Shown in pieces: positions 30,029-38,231 of a DNA stretch of 64,000 bases. The notes under the pieces are model-generated. The model was not told the DNA's origin and did no database searches. It saw only the letters and a program-made list of their open reading frames with translations. The stretch is from Silanimonas lenta DSM 16282 (GTDB lineage Bacteria > Pseudomonadota > Gammaproteobacteria > Xanthomonadales > Xanthomonadaceae): contig NZ_AUBD01000008.1 of NCBI RefSeq assembly GCF_000429065.1, forward strand, positions 215,399-279,398, written 5' to 3'. How positions within the stretch are numbered: the stretch's first letter is position 1; each line of letters begins with the position of its first letter. A program made the position numbers and the translations under genes.

Positions 30029-30571
30029 GTGATCCATCGCCGTCCCCTGGGAAAACCCTGGCAGGAGGAACTCCGCCTCGAGGACGGGCGGGTGCTCTGG
30101 CTGCGGCCGATCTGCCCGGCCGATGCCGAGCCCCTGCGGATCGGCTTCAGCCTGCTCACCCCGGAAGAGGTGCGGATGCGTTTCCTGCGCCCGCTCACCA
30201 GCCTCTCCGAGGCCATGGCCCGCAAGCTCACGCACATCGACCCGCGTACCCAGTTCGCCCTGGTGGCCGCAGAACCGGAGCCGCCGGGCAAGGCGCTGGT
30301 GGGCGCGGTGGTGCGGGCGGCGATCGAGCCGGGCACGCGGCGGGCCGAGTTCGCCATCCTCGTCACCCGCTTCCTCGCCCATCAGGGGCTCGGCACCCTG
30401 CTGATGCGGCGCATGCTGCACTGGGCACGGCTCAAGCAGCTCGAGGCCGTACACGGGGACGTGCTGCAGGAGAACACGGCCATGCTGCACCTCGCCCAGC
30501 AGCTGGGCTTCCGTCGCCTGCCCAGCGATGAGCCCGGCCTCGTGCGGATCGAGAAGCGGCTGCGCGACTGA
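30029..30571 (+). CDS. GNAT family N-acetyltransferase
   Basis: A 180-residue single GNAT domain related to the acetyltransferase modules found in protein acetylases (Pat-like) by its opening ELRLEDGRVLWLRPICPADA and LLTPEEVRMRFLRPL. The acetyl-CoA loop is FLAHQGLGTLLMRRML, followed by ENTAMLHLAQQLGFRR. I chose the GTG at 30029, five bases after AGAGGAG; an ATG at 30014 would overlap that site. It diverges from the his regulator and converges with the multiheme operon (stop-to-stop 5 bp). Substrate unknown. Confidence 0.83.
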   Translation: MIHRRPLGKPWQEELRLEDGRVLWLRPICPADAEPLRIGFSLLTPEEVRMRFLRPLTSLSEAMARKLTHIDPRTQFALVAAEPEPPGKALVGAVVRAAIEPGTRRAEFAILVTRFLAHQGLGTLLMRRMLHWARLKQLEAVHGDVLQENTAMLHLAQQLGFRRLPSDEPGLVRIEKRLRD

Positions 30572-30575
30572 AGGC

Positions 30576-33041
30576 TCAAAGCCCGGCCCGGCGCACCTTG
30601 CGGAACAGCACCTCGGCCGACTGGCGGGTGGCGGCCCCGGTGGGGCAGGCCTCGACACAGCGCGGTCCGCCCTGGATGCCGGTGCACAGATCGCATTTCA
30701 CCGCCTTCTTCTGCACCTCGCCCGTCACCTCCGGCTGGCGGCGGCCGGGCGCCGCGCCCAGGCCGAACAGCAGCCAGAGCAGGCCGCCGCCGGGCTTCGG
30801 CGGCAGGTCGGGGGCCATCTGGATCACGCCATAGGGGCAGTTGCGCTGGCAGTTGCCGCAACCGATGCAGGCCTCGCTGATCGTGACCTCGCCGGCAGGG
30901 CCGCGGCGGATCGCATCCGGCGGGCAGTCCTTCATGCAGTGCGGGTTCTCGCAGTGGCGGCAGGCCACCGGCAGGTGGATGCGGGCGAAGGTGGCACCGG
31001 CCTCGCGTTTCAGCCGCGAGGTGCCGCCATGCGACTCGGCGCAGGCGGTCTCGCAGTTGTTGCACTGCACGCACAGGGCCTCGTCGATCACCAGGATGTC
31101 GGAGGCATCGCCCACGCCCTGCCTGAGCAGGAAGCGCGAGAGCGCACTGCCATCCGCCACGTCCTGCTCGGCGGCGATGTTGTGCTCGGTGCGGGCCATC
31201 ATGATGGCCTCGAGCGTCTGCCGCAGCGCCGGGGTGGCGGCGATCAGGCGGCGGATGCGGGTGCTCTCGAACACCAGGGCCTCGGTGAGCACCGAGGCGG
31301 TGACGGTGGCGGTACGCGGCCCGCCGTCGAGCATCGCCATCTCGCCCACGTAGTTGCCGGCACTGACATAGGCCAGCACCCGCTCCTCGCCTCCCATCCG
31401 CTTCGAGACCGCCACCGACCCGCGCCGGATCAGGTACAGGCCATCGGCGGGATCGCCCTCGCGGAACAGCACCTGGCCGGCGTTGTAGCGGCGCAACTGC
31501 ACCCCGGTCTCGATCAGGTCCTCGAGATCGTCCACCCCGAGCACGGGGCCGATGTACTGCATCACCGCATTGCGCACGAATGCATGGTCGATGCGCTCGC
31601 GCAGGGCCTCCGAGGCACTGATGAGCTTCAGCATGGTGCGGCGCGGGGTTTCCACCAGCACGCAGTCGGTGGCTGCCACCACCGTGGCGGTGCGGCGGCG
31701 GCCCGAGAGCAGGCCCATCTCGCCGAAGAAGCGGCCGGCACCGAGGCCGATGACGCGCGGCGCGCCGTCCTCGCCATCCACCTCCACCTGCACGCTCCCC
31801 TCGATGATCGAGTAGAAGCTGTTGGAGTAATCGTTCTTGCGGAATACCAGGGCGCCGGGGGACAGCACGTGCACCGTGCTTTCCAGCAAAAGCTCGCGGC
31901 GCTGGAGCTTGGTCAGCGCCCCCATGATCGGGTGGCGGCCGAGTTCCTCCACCACCTGCGGCACCGGCACGCCCGGGCGCCAGGGAGCGAGGCGCTCGCG
32001 CAGCAGCGGCTCGTCCACCGGTTCGACCACGTCGCCGTTGATGGTATCCACCACCTCGTGGCCCTGGTTCATGGCCTGCTTGATCAGCGGATAGCCGCCC
32101 AGGGCCCCCACCACGAACAGGCCCGGCACCGTGGATTCATAGGTTTCGGAAAGCACCGGGATGGCCGCCGGGTCGGCGTTCGGGAACTGCACCCCGAAAC
32201 TCTCCACCAGCTTGCGCGGCGGGATGGCGCCGGCGCGCACGATGATGCGGTGGCAGGCGATCGACTGCTCGCCCACCTTGCCGTTGAAGACGAAGTTGAG
32301 CACCGGCGGCCGCGCCCCGCCCTCCTCCGCCGCGCCGGGCGGCAGCGGCTCGACCCGGGCGGCGAAGGCCGAGTGCCAGATCCGCAGCCTGCCCGCCCGC
32401 TCCATGGCCTGCGCGGCATCGCGGTTGGCGTCCTTGCAGACCGTGAACTCCTCCTGCCGGTTCATCAGGTGCACGCGGTTCTTCGGCGCCAGGCCCATGG
32501 CGTTCTCGATGCCGGCATCGCCGGCGCCGACCACCACGATGGTCTCGCCCTCGTACTCGTCCGGATCGGAGAGCGTGTACTGCACGTTGGGGTGGTCCTC
32601 GCCGGGTACCCCCATCTTGCGCACATTGCCCTGCAGGCCGATGGCGAGGATGACGTTGCGGGTGGTGTACTGGCTGCCGTCCTCGCAGCGCACGGTGAAA
32701 GGCGGCCCCTCGGCATGGCGGTCGATGGCATTCACCCGCTTGCCGTGGCGGATGTCGATCCGCTGCGCCGCGATCTCGGCGTTCCAGGTGGCGAGCACGG
32801 TCTCGCGCTTGCCGGCGGCGAAGCTCATGCCGCTGCGCAGCGGCAGGAAGCCCGGCTCGGCCATCACGTGCTTTCCCTTCTGGTACTTGAAGATGGTGTC
32901 GGACGGATGCGGAGCGGCCTCGAGCAGCACGTAGCGGTTGCCGCGGGCCGCGGCACGGGAGGCGGCGGACAGCCCGGCCGGGCCGGCGCCGATGATCACG
33001 ATGTCGAACTCCGCGGGGCGGTCGTGGGCACGCACGGCCAT
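30576..33041 (-). CDS. FAD oxidoreductase/double cyclic-nucleotide-binding/4x[4Fe-4S] fusion
   Basis: An 821-residue cytosolic protein without signal peptide. Residues about 12-345 are a two-dinucleotide-fold flavin reductase (FAD motif VIIGAGPAGLSAAS, NAD(P) motif IVVVGAGDAGIENAMG, FVVGALGGYP). Then come two cyclic-nucleotide-binding domains (about 370-480 and 495-620) with cassettes FFGEMGLLSGRRRTATV and YVGEMAMLDGGPRTATV. Last is an HybA/DmsB-type ferredoxin module with four Cys clusters: CVQCNNCETAC, CRHCENPHCMKDCP, CIGCGNCQRNCP, and CDLC..CVEACP. It could pass electrons from NAD(P)H through flavin and Fe-S centres, gated by a cyclic nucleotide. It is the last gene of the seven-gene multiheme operon, 3 bp after the pentaheme gene. 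Confidence 0.85.
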   Translation of the reverse strand: MAVRAHDRPAEFDIVIIGAGPAGLSAASRAAARGNRYVLLEAAPHPSDTIFKYQKGKHVMAEPGFLPLRSGMSFAAGKRETVLATWNAEIAAQRIDIRHGKRVNAIDRHAEGPPFTVRCEDGSQYTTRNVILAIGLQGNVRKMGVPGEDHPNVQYTLSDPDEYEGETIVVVGAGDAGIENAMGLAPKNRVHLMNRQEEFTVCKDANRDAAQAMERAGRLRIWHSAFAARVEPLPPGAAEEGGARPPVLNFVFNGKVGEQSIACHRIIVRAGAIPPRKLVESFGVQFPNADPAAIPVLSETYESTVPGLFVVGALGGYPLIKQAMNQGHEVVDTINGDVVEPVDEPLLRERLAPWRPGVPVPQVVEELGRHPIMGALTKLQRRELLLESTVHVLSPGALVFRKNDYSNSFYSIIEGSVQVEVDGEDGAPRVIGLGAGRFFGEMGLLSGRRRTATVVAATDCVLVETPRRTMLKLISASEALRERIDHAFVRNAVMQYIGPVLGVDDLEDLIETGVQLRRYNAGQVLFREGDPADGLYLIRRGSVAVSKRMGGEERVLAYVSAGNYVGEMAMLDGGPRTATVTASVLTEALVFESTRIRRLIAATPALRQTLEAIMMARTEHNIAAEQDVADGSALSRFLLRQGVGDASDILVIDEALCVQCNNCETACAESHGGTSRLKREAGATFARIHLPVACRHCENPHCMKDCPPDAIRRGPAGEVTISEACIGCGNCQRNCPYGVIQMAPDLPPKPGGGLLWLLFGLGAAPGRRQPEVTGEVQKKAVKCDLCTGIQGGPRCVEACPTGAATRQSAEVLFRKVRRAGL

Positions 33042-33044
33042 GGC

Positions 33045-34433
33045 TCAGCCCTCCGTTGCGGCCGGCGCGCGCAGGGCGGCGGCCAGGGCGTCGAGCGCGG
33101 CACGGAAGCGCTCGGCGCGGTAATCGTCTTCCGAGGCCAGGGTGGCGCGGGCCCGGGCGAGCAGCGGCCGCAGGGCCTCGGGCTCGGCGAGCTGGCCCTC
33201 GGCGGCCAGATGCTCCAGGAGCGGCGCGATCGCCATGTAGGCCTGCTCGGCGCCGGCATAATCGCTGTACTCGCCGCTGCGGCCGATGGCGATCAGGCGC
33301 TGCAGTACCGCACGCATCTGCGGTGCGTCGAAGGCCTGTTCGCGCAGGCTCGGCACGAGGCCGTCGAGGCGCGAGAGGACGCGCTTCAAGGCCGCCTGGG
33401 GATCGCCCTGCCCACCCGAGACCGCGAGATGCAGGGCCCGCACCTCGTTGCGGAAGGCCGCCGCCTCGTCCGGGGCCACGGCCTCGGTGATCGCCCGCAG
33501 CATCAGCAGATGGCCGTCGTTGACCCGCACCACGCCCGGCCCCACGCCCAGCCGGGGCGACCAGCGGTTGCTACCCATCGGCTTGTGGCAGGCATGGCAG
33601 TCGAACACCGAGAGCTCCGGGAACAGCCCGTCGCGCCCGTGCACCGGATGCGCCAGGCGCTCCAGCAGGGCCCGGGCGCCGAACAGCTGTCCCAGGGCCC
33701 AGACCCGCCCGGGCGAGAACGCGCCCTTGCGCCGGATCCAGTCGGCATCGATGGCGTAGTGCGGGGGCTGCAGGGCGGCGAAGGTGCCCACCTCGAAGCC
33801 GAGACGCGGGTGCCCGGCGCCCATGATGCGGTGGGTGACCCAGCGATCGGCATCGCCGACATGGCAGGAGGTGCAGAGCCTCGCCTGCCCCACCGGATCG
33901 GAGGTCGGGTAGAGGCCATTGGCGAGGTTGGCGCCATGCGTGGCCTCCGGCGCGGTGTGGGCGGCGACCCAGGGCTCGGCCGGCCCATGGCAACCCTCGC
34001 AGGAGATGCCATCACTCACGAGGAAGCGTTCGCCCTGGAACTCGGCCGCCGGCGCATAGGCGTGGCAGGCCAGGCACTCGCGCGACTCGTGCGCCGGTTT
34101 CGGCAGCCCGAGCTTGCGGGCAATCGCCACGCTCTCCGGCTTCAGCAGGGTGGCATAGGCGCGGGCATGGCGGTCGAGCCGCGCCCAGGTGGTGTACTCG
34201 TTGTGCAGCACCACGTCGTCCCAGGCCAGCACGCTGCCATGGCAGGTGCTGCTGGCGCAGTTCACCACGCCCAGGCTCTTTGCCGGCATCAGGTCGGGCA
34301 TCGGAGCGGTGGCGGCGAGCCGGGCACGCCGCGCCTCGTCCTCGGCGCTCCAGCCGGGCCCGGCGGCGGCGCTTGCGGCGAGGGAGACGAAGGCGGCGAG
34401 CAGGCCGAGGGCGGCCACGGGACGGGGGCTCAT
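33045..34433 (-). CDS. Exported pentaheme cytochrome c
   Basis: A 462-residue protein with a cleavable signal peptide (about 1-24, ending ASAAAG) and five haem c sites. The first is the rarer CX4CH form (CASSTCH, Cys59) and the others are CXXCH at Cys120, 145, 187 and 279. The N-terminal half, with NCASSTCHGS and CEGCHGPAEPW, recalls cytochrome c554-like multiheme proteins. Residues after about 300 are haem-free and helical, with no recognised domain. It has no lipobox. Its ATG overlaps the preceding 1265-residue gene's stop. Likely a periplasmic or surface electron carrier of the conduit. Confidence 0.86.
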   Translation of the reverse strand: MSPRPVAALGLLAAFVSLAASAAAGPGWSAEDEARRARLAATAPMPDLMPAKSLGVVNCASSTCHGSVLAWDDVVLHNEYTTWARLDRHARAYATLLKPESVAIARKLGLPKPAHESRECLACHAYAPAAEFQGERFLVSDGISCEGCHGPAEPWVAAHTAPEATHGANLANGLYPTSDPVGQARLCTSCHVGDADRWVTHRIMGAGHPRLGFEVGTFAALQPPHYAIDADWIRRKGAFSPGRVWALGQLFGARALLERLAHPVHGRDGLFPELSVFDCHACHKPMGSNRWSPRLGVGPGVVRVNDGHLLMLRAITEAVAPDEAAAFRNEVRALHLAVSGGQGDPQAALKRVLSRLDGLVPSLREQAFDAPQMRAVLQRLIAIGRSGEYSDYAGAEQAYMAIAPLLEHLAAEGQLAEPEALRPLLARARATLASEDDYRAERFRAALDALAAALRAPAATEG

Positions 34434-37400
34434 GGGCGACCTCCGGAGGCGCTGGCGGCAGCGGCGGGCGACGGCGTGCCGGGCGTATTGCTCACGCGCC
34501 AGACCGTGCCGTCCGGGTTGAGGTAGAGCTTCTGCATCTCACGCAGGGTGAAGGGCCGCGAGCCGAGGCGGCCGAACACGGCGATCTGCCCGCCGGTCTC
34601 GTCCACCGCCCGGTCGCGGTCGAGTCCCTTGGAGAGCGCGAGGGCCGGGCTGCGGGTGGCGCGGCTGGCGATCAGCTCGGGCCGCGGCTCGGGCGAGAAG
34701 CCGTAGAAGTTCGGCTGGCTCTCCGGCGAGGTGAGCTGGATCACCCGCAGGCCGTTGCGGCCATCGGCCACGTAGGCGAAGAGCGAGGCATTGGTGGAAG
34801 CCACCACCACGTCGCGGGCATCGTTGATCGCGCCTTCGGCAGTGAAGCGGGTGAGCAGGCGCGGCTGTACCGGCCGGGTCACGTCCACGATCGCCAGCCC
34901 CTCCTCGCCTGCCGCCACATAGGCATAGGTGCGGGCCACGTAGACGCGGCGGGCATCGCGCATCGGCACCGAGGCCGGCAGGAGGCGGGGCGCCCCCATG
35001 TCGGTGATGTCGGCGACATGCAGGCCACTGCCCGCGGTGATGAAGAGGTAGCGGAACTGCACCGCGGTGGCGCGGGCGTCCTCCAGCGGCAGGAAGGCCT
35101 TGGCCCGGGGCCTGACGGGGTCGTCGAGATCGACGATCTGCACCCCGCGCGGGGTGGTGACATAGGCGTAATGCCCGGCCACCACGATGTGCCGGGCCCC
35201 GGTGAGCACCCCGCCCTCGTTCCAGGTGGCGGCGCGGCGGAGGAAGTTGTTGCGCGGCTCGCCGTCGGCGAAGGTGTCCACGTTCACCACGATCAGGCCT
35301 TCCTCGGCATCGATGATGAAGGCGTAGTGGTAGATCGGGTGGAAGGGCTGTTCCTGGTTGGTGACCCGCATCAGCTCGCCCTGGTTCTTGAAGGGGGCGA
35401 CGGGCTGGTTGGTGGGCAGGGCCATGCAGGTGGCGTTCTTCGAGGGCACATGGGCGTCGTGCCCCAGCGGCGAGAAGGGCGCGCGGATGATCCGCTGCGA
35501 GAAGCCCTTGTTCGGCAGCGAGGCGGCGTCGTACACCCGGAACCCGCCCCGTCCCTCGGCGACATAGAGGTACTCGCCGCGCAGCTGCACGCAGTTCGCC
35601 GGGCCGTCGCTACCGATGCCGTAGGCTTCGCGCAGCTGCCGCCCGCGTTCCTGGTGCTGGCGGAAGAAGTCCGGGTAGGCCATGCGCTGCAGGTAGCTGC
35701 CGATCACCGCCTGCGGCTCGTCGAGCTCGGTCACGCCGATTCCCTCGACGTGGCGCTCCTCGCCCACCATGGCATAAGCGCCGACGAAGTTGACGAAGTT
35801 GGTGCCCTGCAAGAGCAGCTGGGCCATGATGGCGTTGTTGTCCTCGTTCACCGAGACATGGCAGTCCTCGCACTGCTTGGTCTCGGTGAGCCGCTCGGTA
35901 TGCGGGTAGTGGGGGGCGAAGGCCTGCGAGGAGTAACCACTCGCCGCCACCGGCGGCTGCTGGATGTAGATGCGCTCGCGGTTGATGTTCTGCGAGCTCA
36001 GCACCAGGGCCGAGCTGGAGCGGATCGGAGCGATGCGGTTGCCCTTCACCGTGCCGTGCAGGCCGAGCTGGAACACGTCGTCGCGCACCACCTGCACGTT
36101 GTAGGTGGCGTAGTTGCGCGTCTCGCCGCCCTCGTAGTGGTTGCGCTCGGTCTTCCAGTTGGCCTGGATCGGCAAATGGCAGCCGGCGCAGCTCGTGGTC
36201 CAGGAAAGATGGCAGGTGAAGCACTCCATCTTCTCCTCGCCATGCGCCAGCGCCATGTCGGAGGCATTGGCGAAGGCGGCGGCAGCATTCCATTCGCCGC
36301 GCCGCCCGGCCTCCCCGGCCGGCATCAGCTTGGCCCGCGCCGCCTTCTCGTTGTACTCGGGGCTGGCCGGGTTCACCGAGTCCCGGGTCAGGCTCACCTT
36401 CCACTCGAGATCGGGGTACAGGGCCGAGCGCTGGTAGAGCGCGCCATCGCGCCATTCGAAGCGCGGCCGGCCATCCGGGGTGCGCAGCAGCGAGAGGTCC
36501 ATGCCGCCGGGGCGGGCCGCCGGGCCGGAGGTGGTGAGGGTGGGATAGCGCCTGGCCGTGCCGTGGCAGTCGGCGCAGGTGATCTCGATCGCCGCCGCCA
36601 CCTCGCCATAGATGTGGCCATTGCCATGCATGTCCTGCGCAAAATGGCAGTCCACGCAGTGCATGCCCTTGTCGAGGTGGATCGAGGACAGGTGCACGGC
36701 CTTCTTGAACTTCTCCGGGTCGTCGTTCGCCACCACCCGGCCCTCGGCATCGAGCAGGTTGCCCTGGCGGTCGCGTTTGAACACGGCGCGGAATACCCAG
36801 CCATGGCCGTGGTAGTCGGCGAACTGGGTGTGCTTCAGCGTGGGGTTGAGGCGCGAGATCTCGGCAAGGTATTCGGGATCCGACCACTTACCGCGAATCG
36901 CCGCCTCCTCGGGGTTGCGCAGGTTGATGGCGCGGATCTCGGCGGCGCTGGGGTAACGCTGCTGCTCGGGCCAGAGCGCCTCGGCATCGGCCTCGTAGTC
37001 GGTCTGCACATAGCCGTAGAACGAGTTCACGTAGATGTTCGGCTGGTGCATGTGGCAGACCATGCACTGCGAGGAGGGAATGGCCCGGGTGAAGGCATGC
37101 TGGATCGGGCTGCCGCTCCTGTCCTTCGGGATCGTCGGGTCGAGGGTGGCGGTGAAACCGCGGTTGCCGTGCACCGCGTAGGGTCCGGAATGCCTGGGAT
37201 CGCGGTCGTTGGCATACACGGTATGGCAGGCGGTGCAGCCCGAGCTGCGGTAGTCGCCCGGGTTGTCGTTGGTGCCCAGCATCCACAGGTGCGGGTCGTT
37301 GAGGCGGGTCTTGGTGAGGTTGATCACCGGCACCGCCACCCGGTTGCCGGTGCCGGGGCCGCGGTTCGACTGCCGCAGGTCCGGCCGGCCCGGCTCGTCG

Positions 37401-38227
37401 AGGCGCTGCAGGAAGCCCAGCACGTTGGGCAGGCCGATCTCGGGGAAGGTGGAGTTGATGACCCGGCCGCCGCGTTCGAAGACCCGGAACACATCGGCCG
37501 GCGGCACGGTCTCCCAGGCCGGCAGCGGGTACAGGGCCGGCAGCACGCCGCGCGCGGCGAGCGCCGGATCGCTGGCATCCACCGGGTTCTTCAGCATGGC
37601 CGGCTCGCCCTCGCGGGTGTAGGCCTCGCCGAGGGTGTAGACCTTGTAGGGCAGGATGCCGTTGTTGTACGCCGCGCCGCCCCAGAGCATGGCCGAGGTC
37701 GACATCAGGCTGCGCTCCTGGGCCTGGATGATGGGCAGATGGCAGGCCCCGCAGGCCTCGCGGGCCACCCGAAGATCGCCCGGGTTCACGAAGCGCACAT
37801 AGGCCGGGTGCTCCTGGGTCCAGCGCGCCATGGAATGGGGGGGATTGCCCGGCCCATGGCCGAAGGTGCCGATGTCGGCGGGCAGCACGTGGGCCGCCTC
37901 CTTCAGTGCCGTGTAAGCCGCGCTGCCCGGCGCCTCGCTGCCGCGGCGCACGGCAGGATCGCCGCCATGGCAGTCGGCGCAGCCCAGCACCACCCCGGGA
38001 TTGGCATGCATGGTGGGCTGGTCGGTCTTCTCGTGGCAGGTGACGCAGCCGGCGGACTTGGTCTCGGCCAGGCTCCGGGGCTGGCGCGCCGGAGCCGGCG
38101 GGAACTCCCGGTACTCGCGCTTGACCTTGACGATGCCGGCCGACTGCACCGAGAGCGAGACCGATCCCAGGGCCAGCACGGCGGCGCAGGCCAGCAGGAA
38201 GAAGCGGGGGGAAGGACGGGGGGCCAT
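34430..38227 (-). CDS. Giant decaheme cytochrome c with LVIVD beta-propeller
   Basis: A 1265-residue exported protein (signal peptide about 1-30, cleavage near VQSA). Ten CXXCH motifs start at Cys61, 83, 159, 331, 388, 524, 551, 669, 680 and 786, with long haem-free loops between them. The last third (about 880-1190) consists of LVIVD-type repeats such as GGFRVYDAASLP, GVQIVDLDDPVRP, GLHVADITDMG, GLAIVDVTRPVQP and GLRVIQLTSP, a beta-propeller often found in surface proteins. The size, haem number and propeller suggest a cell-surface terminal cytochrome. No substrate site is recognisable. It lies between the outer-membrane barrel gene (4 bp) and the pentaheme gene (overlap). Confidence 0.87.
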   Translation of the reverse strand: MAPRPSPRFFLLACAAVLALGSVSLSVQSAGIVKVKREYREFPPAPARQPRSLAETKSAGCVTCHEKTDQPTMHANPGVVLGCADCHGGDPAVRRGSEAPGSAAYTALKEAAHVLPADIGTFGHGPGNPPHSMARWTQEHPAYVRFVNPGDLRVAREACGACHLPIIQAQERSLMSTSAMLWGGAAYNNGILPYKVYTLGEAYTREGEPAMLKNPVDASDPALAARGVLPALYPLPAWETVPPADVFRVFERGGRVINSTFPEIGLPNVLGFLQRLDEPGRPDLRQSNRGPGTGNRVAVPVINLTKTRLNDPHLWMLGTNDNPGDYRSSGCTACHTVYANDRDPRHSGPYAVHGNRGFTATLDPTIPKDRSGSPIQHAFTRAIPSSQCMVCHMHQPNIYVNSFYGYVQTDYEADAEALWPEQQRYPSAAEIRAINLRNPEEAAIRGKWSDPEYLAEISRLNPTLKHTQFADYHGHGWVFRAVFKRDRQGNLLDAEGRVVANDDPEKFKKAVHLSSIHLDKGMHCVDCHFAQDMHGNGHIYGEVAAAIEITCADCHGTARRYPTLTTSGPAARPGGMDLSLLRTPDGRPRFEWRDGALYQRSALYPDLEWKVSLTRDSVNPASPEYNEKAARAKLMPAGEAGRRGEWNAAAAFANASDMALAHGEEKMECFTCHLSWTTSCAGCHLPIQANWKTERNHYEGGETRNYATYNVQVVRDDVFQLGLHGTVKGNRIAPIRSSSALVLSSQNINRERIYIQQPPVAASGYSSQAFAPHYPHTERLTETKQCEDCHVSVNEDNNAIMAQLLLQGTNFVNFVGAYAMVGEERHVEGIGVTELDEPQAVIGSYLQRMAYPDFFRQHQERGRQLREAYGIGSDGPANCVQLRGEYLYVAEGRGGFRVYDAASLPNKGFSQRIIRAPFSPLGHDAHVPSKNATCMALPTNQPVAPFKNQGELMRVTNQEQPFHPIYHYAFIIDAEEGLIVVNVDTFADGEPRNNFLRRAATWNEGGVLTGARHIVVAGHYAYVTTPRGVQIVDLDDPVRPRAKAFLPLEDARATAVQFRYLFITAGSGLHVADITDMGAPRLLPASVPMRDARRVYVARTYAYVAAGEEGLAIVDVTRPVQPRLLTRFTAEGAINDARDVVVASTNASLFAYVADGRNGLRVIQLTSPESQPNFYGFSPEPRPELIASRATRSPALALSKGLDRDRAVDETGGQIAVFGRLGSRPFTLREMQKLYLNPDGTVWRVSNTPGTPSPAAAASASGGRP

Positions 38228-38231
38228 GGCG

